Positions 48,771-58,800 of a stretch of 64,000 nt of DNA are shown one piece after another. The position numbers and the translations under genes are program-made. Origin of the DNA: Limnanthes douglasii subsp. nivea (taxonomy: Eukaryota; Streptophyta; Magnoliopsida; Brassicales; Limnanthaceae); NCBI GenBank assembly GCA_036936605.1, contig JAUPFV010000005.1, forward strand, positions 125,730,453 to 125,794,452, written 5' to 3'. Under the pieces are notes generated by a model, which saw only the letters and a program-made list of their open reading frames with translations, did not search any database and was not told the DNA's origin. Numbering within the stretch: the first letter of the stretch is position 1; every line of letters starts with the position of its first letter.

Positions 48771-51255
48771 AACGGGTCTTTTTTAAAAAAAACAGGTCTT
48801 TCTTCGAGATATATGAAAATATGAGTCTTCATTAGATAATATTTGGGTCAAATGTTACTAAACCCAATAACTATATTTTCATATTTATATATATATATAT
48901 ATATATATACCAATATGTGTTACTAAGTAATTTAATAATCAAATTAAAATAATTTTACTTAAAAGTTTACTTGGTTACATTAATTTGTAATAAATATTTT
49001 TGTAAACAATATAACACTAATAATAAAGGAAGAAATTTAGCTCGATTAAATAGTCGATTTAAAAAAATTAATTGGATTGTTATTTAAAATAACAAAAAAT
49101 ATATCTAAAAAATAATTAAATAAATATTTATTTTATAAATTATAACTGAAAATATGTATTCAAATTAGTAAAGATAATATCCAATGGAAGATAATAATAT
49201 ATTTCATTAGAGTTCTATATTTGAAATATTTATATGGATCAAATCCAAAGAATAAATATTCAAATAATTGTTTTTTTTTCTTTTATACTTATTACATTAA
49301 ACTTTAAATCTACAATTTAATTCACTTAGTCCAAATTTACCTCACCAAATAAGAGCATGGAAAAATAATTGACTTCTTCGAATATTTTTTAAAAACAATA
49401 GTGAAAAACCTAAAGCAACCAATAATACACATATGTCAAATCTGATCACTCGATATTAGGAGACATCTAATGAACCACCGCATGCTTCTGTCACTACAAC
49501 CGCTCCAACTATGTACATCCAACAACTAATAAGTGTTTCACTATATTACTCTTTACGAGTGTTTCACTTCGTCCGAACACGGACCAGACTCTTCAATATA
49601 TTCATCAACTCCTTACGACACAATCAGAGTGACAACTGAACTACCACCAAGTCCTTTCAACATAATCACGAGGTTAGGTGAACTACAACAAAATCCATGT
49701 AATGGTACATCATTATTGCCATAATATTTTACTAAAATTCCATCATATTACTCGATAATAGCCGTAAATATCATATTTATTCCATCATTTGTAACCAATT
49801 TAAGTATATGACATAAACATCGAGTACAATTTTTTTGTCAACCTTGGTTGCATTTAATTTTAAGCATATCAATAGTTACGGTGTTATTTAATTTTATTTT
49901 TAACATTAAATCAAACATACATTGGAAATTACCTTTTGTAATTTGCTGAGTATTGTTCTCATAGAGCTACATGGGATGTGATCGAATTTTGGGTTGACCG
50001 ATCGACTAATCAATTTATTACATCTCTATCCGTCGGTAACATGCATTAGCAAAAATAAATTTAATAATTTATTCCCTATATCGAGTCTTATTAAAAAAAA
50101 CATTGTCGATATTTAGATCTATGGTCGTTTAGACCTCATCCCCAAGTATAACTCTAAAAGTATCTATAATTTGGTATTGTCTTGCTAAATACCACCCTAT
50201 ACCTCCGGTGCTGATATTTTGTTATCCATGATTATAGAACATAAGTTTATCACATTTTTTACTCTTAGATTAATCTAAGTCGATACGCATGGTAAAATGT
50301 TTAGTACCCAAGATGTTTTCTTCCCATAATTCAAACTAGTGGTAGTGGTAACGCTAAAATTAGAAGAATTTGTTTCGACGGGAGATTCCATTGACTAATA
50401 TCTAAAGGATCACGCATCTTTATGTTTTCATCATTTATAAAAACATACTTTAGCTTTGTAGGTCGAGAAAAGCTAGGTTGTTCCATAATATTGACATTAT
50501 ATCATTTTTTGGTGCCATTAAAACAACTAATAATATGAAACAAATTATATAAAACAATAATGCAATTAAATTAATTGATAAAGTATACGAAGTCGTTGAT
50601 CATCACCAATCCACGACTAAATAAACTTGTCAGTAAAAGTATCAAGTAGATGAAAGCGTTGATCGAATTATAGAAGAAGAAGTTGGTTTGAGAGATGAGA
50701 GATGAGTAGTGGAGAACATAGTGTATTTATAGAGAAGATAGAGAAAAAATTATGATTTTTTAAATAAAACAAACTAGTCTTAGTCGGGTACCCGGCTATT
50801 CAATAGCACGTAACCCTTAACATGCACGTACCCTTTCATCGACAATAACATATTTTATATGACTAAAAATAAAATAATGATATTAGTAGCGGATATTGAT
50901 CATGAAATCTACAAATATAGATTCGGCCGACGTAATCATGATCATAAACAAGCTCCCACAGATGAAAAAAAATGATGACTTAGAGATTTATTATTTTTTC
51001 TATTTGTTTTGTATAAATATCAAACCATGTAAGAATTTACTTTTATTTATATGATGGGTTGTTTTTGGGTTTCAATTATTTGGTTGTATTATAAATATAT
51101 TAGTTTTATTTTTTTGGACTAAAATTTAAAATTATAACCATATTATTTTGGTTGGTTGAACATCGTTATCAAAAATTTAATTTAATTTATGTTTTGTTGT
51201 TTTTTGTATCTCGAATATTTTGTTTACGATAAATATCATTGTCTATATATATATA
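48771..51255. other. AT-rich intergenic region
   Basis: No gene supported. A TA microsatellite lies at about 48885-48908. 49440-50420 is less AT-rich and may hold a very decayed transposase: on the minus strand near 50330, YGKKTSWVLN resembles the start of a hAT BED zinc finger, but nothing else confirms it. The frame 49533-49724 has no known motif. 50600-50760 shows GA-rich sequence. Confidence 0.4.
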
Positions 51256-51699
51256 GACTAAAAAGCACCAGTGGTCCCTCATGTTTACCAATTGTATCAA
51301 CTTGGTCCCCTTCCTTCAATCATGTATAGAACGCATCCCCATCATTTTTTCAATTTGCATTTTTAGTCCCCCGCACATGTGAGGCTTGTGAGCTTGACAT
51401 GTGGCATCAGTTTTTGTTGCAAGAATGGTCCCCCAATTTTTCTTCCAAAATTGCCCTTCTCGTTCCATCTCATCTGCCATGTCAGCTGCCCCCTCAGCTT
51501 TTCCATTTACCTTAAGTTTTTACCGTTTAACTAAAAAACTTACCATTTACCCTAACTTAACCCAAACCCAAAACCCAATATAACCCAGCCCAGCCCGTAA
51601 CAATATAACCCGACCCGTTTTCCTTTACCCAAATCAACCAGACCTGTCGTTCTCCTTCTCTTTCCTCTATCTTCCTCTCATTTCTCTCTCCATGGTTTC
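51256..51699 (+). repeat. Left terminal inverted repeat of the MULE-like element
   Basis: Matches the reverse complement of 52880-53329 almost throughout, up to CTCTCTCCATGGTTTC. It includes a stretch with repeated AACCC/GACCC words (AACCCAAACCCAAAACCC) around 51555-51620. Confidence 0.9.
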
Positions 51700-52493
51700 G
51701 TTTTTAGTATTGCCTTTCGTTTTAGTATTGCCATTTTCTAAATTTTCTCTCTTACCATTTGCCTTTTCTCTTTCCCTACCTAAATCTTCACATCGAATTC
51801 CGACATTGGTACTACAATTTGTTTTTCGATGTGCCGAACTCCGGTGTCCTCCACCAGACTGGCCAATAATTTGTCTCGCGACGTTGATAATCGTCTCACT
51901 TCCATCGTCACTCAGTGATCTCACCTGCACCAAACTTGACGAACTAAGAACTCAAAACTCAGAGTAATATACTAAGCGTGAAATTTAAGTTTACTTTAAA
52001 TGATTCACTTTTAATTATTTAATTACGAAACAAGACCTGGACACACGATTCTTCGAATAAAAATTGAATCTTCTTTTGGCAAAGAGAATACATAGCCGGA
52101 AAAAGCTACATTTATTTATTCAGTGTTTTTCTTACAAATCCGCCATTAATGGTAATTTTCCAAGCTTGGTTTCTCTGGAGAGAGAAAAAAATCTTTTTGG
52201 TAGTATTAATCCTTCCTATCCTATGTATAATGTAGTGTATTGTGTAGTTATGCACAAGTCAAATTGCAACTGTTGAAACAAAAAATGTTGAAAAAGTAAG
52301 GTTTTGCAACTTGTACTTTACTTTGTGGTTTTAATTTAAATGTCCAGATGTTGCCATTTTGTACTGGGTATTCACATGTATATACCATAAATGCGTGGAA
52401 GTTTGTACGAGTAGTCTTAGACTTACCTTATGATGGATTTATAGCGGTAGCATACATAATGTTCAATTTTTGGCGGGCATATGTACATTTCAG

Positions 52494-52630
52494 CTGTCGC
52501 AGTGAATGCCAAGCTTCAATATTCTGTTGTAGAAGTCCAGAATGTTCAAGGAGATGAGTCCATGTCGACACGAAACAAAAAGCAAAGGCTTGGGAATGTT
52601 ATGAAAGAACTAAAGAAATTTTTCTCATAG
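52494..52630 (+). other. Exon-like segment inside the MULE-like element
   Basis: Preceded by an acceptor-like TGTACATTTCAG, then open for about 45 codons in one frame: VAVNAKLQYSVVEVQNVQ, then RNKKQRLGNVMKELKKFFS, then TAG. Base composition is less AT-rich than outside the element. I do not recognise the protein. It may be captured host coding sequence or chance. Confidence 0.35.
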
Positions 52631-52879
52631 TAACAACAGATCTTGTACCAACACTAGAAAGAAAATTGGGTGTGAAGCTTGTTGTCAGCAAGACTTTGCT
52701 CGGTTTAGATCTTCAGAACTGCAGGTTTATGATTAACAAATGAAATTGTGTAGATATATTGGACCATGGGTTGAATACGTTCAGATGTTATTTTTAGTAT
52801 CAACAACCTGAAAAAACACTGAATCAAACGTTCATAAATTCTTTATATTTTTCCTTAGCAACCAATACAGAAGATGATA

Positions 52880-53329
52880 GAAACCACGGAGAGAGAAAAG
52901 AGAGGAAAGAGAGAGGAGAGAGAAGGAGAACGACGACAGGTCTGATTGATCTGGGTAAGGGGAAACAGGTCGAGTTATATTGTTGCGGGTTGGGCTGGGT
53001 TATATTGGGTTTCGGGTTTGGGTTAAGTTAGGGTAAATGGTAAGTTTTTTAGTTAAACAGTAAAAACTTAAGGTAAATGGTAAAGCTGATGGGGCAGCTG
53101 ACATGGCAGATGAGATGGAACGAGAAGAGGCAATTTTGGAAGAAAAATTGGGGGACCATTCTTGCAACAAAAACTAATGCCACGTGTCAAGCTCACAAAC
53201 TTCACATGTGCGGGGGGACTAAAAATGCAAATTAAAAAAAGGATGGGGATGCGTTCTATGCATGATTGAAGGAAGGGGACCAAGTTGATACAAGTGGTAA
53301 ACATGGGGGACTACGGGTGCTTTTTAGCC
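52880..53329 (-). repeat. Right terminal inverted repeat of the MULE-like element
   Basis: Inverted copy of 51256-51699, ending GGGTGCTTTTTAGCC at the TA repeat. A few single-base changes separate the arms (for example CATGTATAGAACG against CATGCATAGAACG). The minus frame 53068-53304 is not a gene. Confidence 0.9.
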
Positions 53330-53349
53330 TATATATATAAATATAGAAA

Positions 53350-54700
53350 ACTAAATGGAAACTTACCATTAAACACCCATTCAACAAACCTATTACGGAT
53401 AAAAAACCTAAATTTTTTAAGAGACTTTATACCTTAAATACATTTCTATATAAAATACATTAACAAACTTCTCTTTCTTTCTTTGTTTTTTTTTTATTTT
53501 AATTTTTAAAGGTCCATATCTTTTAAACCGTAACTCGGAAAAAGAGTGAGAAAATACCATTGGTGTTTTTTTAAGACGAACAAAACTAGTACCATTCATG
53601 ATATGGTTTGATTTTTTTTTAAAATGTATATTTTACACACGTTTCTCAAGTATATGGTTTCGCATCTAGTGACTGGTTTCACATCTATCAAAATAAAAAA
53701 AGTTTCGCATCTATCAAAACAAAGAGGTTTCTCATCTAGCAAAATAAAGAAGGTTTCACATATATCAAAATAAAGAAGGATTCATATCTATCGAAATAAA
53801 GAAGGTTTCACATCTACCAAAATAAAGAAGGTTTAGTATCTATCAAAATATAGAAGGTTTCACATCTAGCAAAATAAATAAGGTTTCTCATCTAGCAAAA
53901 TAAAGAAGGTTTCGCATCTAGCACAACAAAACAGGTTTCACATCTATCATAACGAAGAAGGTTTCGCATCTTCTTCACATAACTCCTATAAATATTAAAA
54001 CTTTAAGTCTGTATCTTTTAAACCGTAACTCGAAAAATAAATCCGAAAATATTGTTGGTTTTGCTTTTTAAGACGAACAAACTAGTACCACTCATGATAT
54101 GTTATGAATTAAAAAAGAGTATTTTTTTAGAACAAATAACGTTTCGCATTTATCAAAAACATGTTTTTTGCATCCACCATTCCAAAAGAATTACACGTTT
54201 CACAACTATCAGTAGGTACATATACAAACGTTTCACATCTTCTTCCTGAACCGCTTTACTCGACACAAAAATCTCAGAAACTCAAAACAGACTAAAATCG
54301 ACAAAAAAAACTATCTGAAATACAACAAATAAACTACATTAGCAACGTAAAAACCCAATAAATACCAAAACTCAGAAACAAAAACATATCTCGAGTACTT
54401 CTAGTGTTTCGAAATCAAAATTTGACTTACCACACACAAATCGACTTATCTAAACAGATATCCAAAATCAAACTTCGAAATCAACTAAAAACACAACAAA
54501 AATCGTATGAAAACAAAAAAAAACAAGAAAATTGAGTAAAAAAATAAAGAATAATCTAACATTATAGGTGTTCTATTCACCTATAAAAAGAGAGAAAATT
54601 GGAAAAAAAATGTGAAATATGGGTCTAAAACCTTTTATATAAATGAATAAGAGTATTTAAGAAATTAATGGGTCTTCAATAATAAATATTTGACTAAAAC
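53350..54700. mobile_element. TIR element with 26-bp minisatellite, copy 2
   Basis: Same family as copy 1: shared CCTATTACGGAT, ACTTTATACCTTAAATAC, CTTTTAAACCGTAACTCGGA, the 26-bp array, then GTTTCGCATTTATCAAAAAC and the AGAGAGAAAATTGG right part. The left end TTACCATTAAACACCCATT pairs loosely with the right end AATGGGTCTTCAAT. It has no hAT insertion. It directly adjoins the MULE-like element on its left, separated by about 20 bases. Boundaries are approximate. Confidence 0.65.
53656..53970 (+). repeat. 26-bp minisatellite in copy 2
   Basis: About twelve units of GGTTTCACATCTATCAAAAT plus AAAGAA, with CTAGC/CTATC and CGC/CAC variants. Copy number differs from the array in copy 1. Confidence 0.95.
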
Positions 54701-55079
54701 AATTTATTTTGAAAAATAATAAAAATGTAGATCTTATATGGATAATAATTAAAATTTTGAATTTTAAATTGTAATTTACCCTAAAATAGAATGAAAACAA
54801 AAACTAATCAATAATTTAATTGGCATAAAGAATGGAATTTTGAAGCACAACAAATCTAAATCTAAGTGAGAACAGAATTTTAATTGGCGCAATATTAAAT
54901 TAAAGAAGAGCAAGACAGAGGAAAGATGTTTTAAAGGGCGAAAGGGTACATTGTGTATCGGTGAGATATAATTTTACAGAATTTGGACTTGTAGTAAGAT
55001 TGTTGGGTTGGGGTGAAAATAAAATAGGGGATATAAGTAGTAAATAGTAATAATGATAAAATAGTTATGAGTGGGGGTT
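54701..55079 (+). promoter_or_regulatory. Putative promoter of the BEL1-like gene
   Basis: Last 380 bases before the GA-rich leader. A TATA-like GGGGATATAAGTAG lies at about 55026. No experimentally defined element can be named. The nearest transposon end is only about 380 bases upstream of the leader, so the proximal promoter borders the minisatellite-bearing TIR element. Confidence 0.35.
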
Positions 55080-55845
55080 AGAGAGAGAGAGAACAGCGAC
55101 CGCTTTCTCTTTCCTCTCTTCTCTGTCTTTGAGGCTAATATGTTTCTGTATTGAGAGTGATATCACTGCCTCCATATATTTTTTTTCTCTCTCCTTCTTT
55201 AAACTTTTTGTTTGTTTTTCTTACAAAAATTCCACAAACCTGATTGCAGAGCCAAAACAATTCACCAGACCTGCAAAAGGAGAGAGGGAGAACGACAGTC
55301 TTAAGAAAACAACACTCCTTCACAACTTCAAACTTTGCTTCTGAAAGAGAAAGAGGAGAAAGAGGAGGAGAGAGGAGATTGGAGATAGGAGATAGGAGAT
55401 AGGAGATAGGAGATAGTGATTCTCCACAACAAACCTTTCATAGCTCATACACACCCTCACACCAGATAACGATGTCTCCAAATTTTACAGGTTCTTTTTT
55501 CTTCTAATTTGTATTTTATAATTAATAATTCACAATTCATAATTCACAATTCATACTTTATACATACCCTTTTCTTTTATAAAATTCATCAACCACTTGA
55601 GTTGATTCTTTGTTTTCCATCTTTTTCTTTTTAGTTGCTCGCTCTACACACTTCTCAAATGGAGTTTTCTTTTCTTTTTTCTGCAATTCTTCAGATTAAC
55701 CGATATGACCACGATCATCGCCATTCCAACATAGAAAGCCAGCCACAAGATAAAGATCAAGAAATGAAGGTGGAGAAGATCACATATTCACATCATACAT
55801 GGGAATAATAACAATTTCTTAATCTTTCATCTCATATTCATTCCC
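55080..55845 (+). promoter_or_regulatory. 5' leader of the BEL1-like gene with possible intron
   Basis: Starts with GAGAGAGAGAGAACAGCGAC and CT-rich sequence typical of plant leaders. It carries a GGAGATA repeat (six units, 55374-55416). A possible leader intron runs from ACAG/GTTCTT (donor at 55491) to TTCTTCAG (acceptor ending 55694), rich in T. A small upstream ORF begins at ATG 55472 (MSPNFT); if that intron is removed it stops after seven codons. The main frame has an in-frame TGA at 55765-55767 and no ATG between it and 55846, which supports the chosen start. Confidence 0.4.
55374..55416 (+). repeat. GGAGATA heptanucleotide repeat in the leader
   Basis: Six tandem units of GGAGATA (the first with a final T). 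A 7-bp microsatellite inside the presumed transcribed leader, probably length-variable. Confidence 0.95.
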
Positions 55846-58800
55846 ATGTCACAAAATTACCACCAACACCAAGACCAACCCATTTTCACTTTCTCCAATG
55901 CCTTCCAAACACAATCGCATAATAATCAAACCCAAACCAATCTCAATCTGAGTCAGATCCGAAGAGACAAGATGAGATACGAACAACAGCTAGTTGGTAT
56001 GGATGAAGATGAACAAGAATCAGGATCAGGAGGAGGAGGAGGAGGAGGAGGAGGAGCAATTCCTGTTTACCAAAACGCTAATATGCTATCCGAAATGTTT
56101 AATTTCCCTACCGGAGAAGTAAATGCTACGGTGGTGGCCGGAGAGTTGCTTCAGCAATCTTTACAATTACAGCCAAGTTACCAAAGTACAACACGCCAGT
56201 TACTGCAACAGCAGCAGCAGCAACAGCAACAACAAGGGATTGGTGGAGTTCACTCGGCCGAAGCCATGCAGCTTTTCTTAATGAATCCACAGCCACAGCC
56301 ACAACCACGATCATCTTCACCTTCACCAACACCAACACCAACACCAACTAACAACAACTCCTCTACACTGCGTATGTTATTACCAAACCCATCTACTTCT
56401 ACTTCCATCCATCAAGGCTTTAACCTGTCTTGTGACTTTGGTAATAACGTAGTGATGTCCCAACAACAATTCACTTGGGTACCAGATCATAACCATAACC
56501 ATTATCAACAAAATCATCAGCATCGTAGTCATAGTCATAGTCATAGTCAAGCAAGTGAAATGGGAGGGACACCGGTAGAAGGACAAGGTCTTTCTTTATC
56601 TTTATCTTCGTCTTTACCACATTTCCAAGGGGTAAAACCGGAAGAATTGAGACACATGTTTTACGGTACACAAGCGCCACATGCTCCTAATTCTTCTTCA
56701 CACCATCATCAACATCATCATCAACATCATCATCATCATGAGTATACCAACAACCAGTTCAAGAACATACCTGGAAATCAAACTTCGTCTTCGTCTTCTT
56801 CTTATCATCTTCAACATCATAATCCGACTCAACAACCTTTACATCAATTCGGGTCATCTACCTCTTCTCTAGGAGCTGTGAATTTATTAAGGAATTCAAA
56901 GTACGCGAAAGCTGCTCAAGAATTGCTAGAGGAGTTTTGTAGTGTTGGTAGGGGCCAGTTCAAGAAGAACAAGTTTGGTAACAGTCATAACATAAACCCT
57001 ACTGGTACTGGCAGTGGTAACGTGGGTGGTAGTGGTAGCGCCGGTGGTTGTTCTAGCTCGACTACAAAAGATCAGGCTCCTCCGTTGCCAGCTTCAGATA
57101 GAATTGAGTATCAAAGAAGGAAGGTCAAACTATTATCCATGCTTGACGAGGCATGTACACTTTGCTTTCTCTCTCTAGACTAAGACCAAATCTTATTTCT
57201 TTTTAAATCGCATTAATTTTGTTAATTGTCACGCCAACGTTTAGCTGAACCGGTCTAATCTAATCTAGGTACAAACTCGGAAATCTCGTCCTAGTTAAGA
57301 TTTAAAATAAACCGTTCTATTTTCTACATAAAAAGATTACTAACAACTTTTTTTAAACAATACCCAGATACAGAATACTCCTACTCCTACTCCTACTCCT
57401 AATAGGCGGATGGATGGTCAATAGGGTTTTAGCTGGTAGAGTTTGTTTGATTACGCAAGACTCCATCCAATTTTCTCTTTCTAATTTTTATTAATTTCAA
57501 AGTATTGATGTGTTTTAAGGCTAAGTGGCTAAATATTAGTAGTAAAGAATTTTACTATAAACAAACAATTCAGGATTTTTAATTGTTTCATATATATTAT
57601 CTTTTATTTCTCTCTCGAATAAGAAATCAGCATTGCGTAACAAAATTATAAATTGACCTTACTATTTTATTAAAGGTTGTTGTAGTCAATTTCTTAAAAA
57701 TAATACTGTAGTACATTTGGTGTTGATTAGTAATTTGTTTAGTACATCGTCTTACGTCTGGTAAGAGGGATATTCTCTGTCTGCTTAACAATCATGTCAC
57801 TGTACCAAACTTTGAATTGCTGCATTTATTCTTTCTATTTCCCTATAAGAGAAACGGTCCAGCCAAAAATAAAAATTGGAGTGATACAAAATAAATGCTT
57901 AAAAAGGAATTTGTCTCTTCTTAACATTTTTCACTCCCTTATTTTCCTATGAACATCAAATCATATCATGTGCCATCATCATTTTTTATCCATTTTTTGT
58001 TAAACTGTATCTTTCATTCATTGCCTTGTTCCTTTGGTTGGTAAGCTAGCCACTTCACTTACCTATATGATTCTTTTTCATTGCCATTCACTTCTATTTT
58101 TAATTTTACTACTTTAATTGTATTGCTTACGAATACTATATTCTAAACCTACTAATTTAATAATAAATTATAAATCATATATTTCAGGTGGATCGGAGAT
58201 ACAACCATTACTGTGAACAAATGCAAATGGTAGTGAACTCATTCGACTTAGTGATGGGTTTTGGGGCAGCAGTTCCGTACACGGTACTAGCACAAAAGGC
58301 AATGTCAAGGCATTTCCGATGTCTAAAAGACGCTATAACGGTTCAACTAAAGAACTGCTGTGACCTGCTGGGCGAAAAAGACACCTCAGGCACATCGGGA
58401 ATAACCAAAGGCGAGACACCAAGGCTTAAGTTACTTGAACAAAGCTTGAGGCAACAAAGGGCTTTTCATCAAATGGGTATGATCGAACAAGAAGCTTGGA
58501 GACCACAAAGAGGCTTGCCTGAAAGATCTGTCAATATTTTAAGAGCTTGGCTTTTCGAGCATTTTCTACACCCGTAAGTTTATTTTTCTTCTCTAATTAC
58601 TAAATTATCATACTCCTACTACTCCTTCCTATATTAAAACCAATCATTCTGGGATATATCGTTGACACATACACTTATAGAGTAACATCACTATTTATTC
58701 TTTTGTGGTTGTGGATATAAATATATTATAACAGATAATAATGATAATGATTTGATGTCAAGGCACGATCGTTCTACTCTGATATTTATAGGGTGGCAAC

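Larger units (their letters stand above)
51256..53329. mobile_element. Mutator-like element with long terminal inverted repeats
   Basis: A 2.07-kb element with terminal inverted repeats of about 445 bp (51256-51699 and 52880-53329). Both open with TAAAAAGCACC, followed by GTTTACCA, TGTATCAACTTGGTCCCCTT and CCTTCAATCATG. It sits in a TA repeat, so the duplication at its ends (about 9-10 bp of TATATATATA) cannot be measured exactly but suits a Mutator-type insertion. No transposase is present. The internal 1.18 kb includes an exon-like piece, as in Pack-MULEs that capture host sequence. The ORFs at 51667-51967 lie across a TIR edge and look non-coding. Confidence 0.8.

Noticed and set aside
50300..50400. 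Possible hAT BED zinc finger on the minus strand (YGKKTSWVLN)
   Set aside because: Only about ten residues look right and the Cys/His pattern cannot be followed in one frame.
51667..51967. Overlapping antisense ORF pair at the inner edge of the left MULE TIR
   Set aside because: Frames straddle the TIR boundary and show no domain; likely chance in pyrimidine-rich sequence.
56126..56872. Several overlapping frames on both strands within exon 1 of the BEL1-like gene
   Set aside because: They are shadows of the low-complexity coding sequence; only the + frame from 55846 has family motifs.
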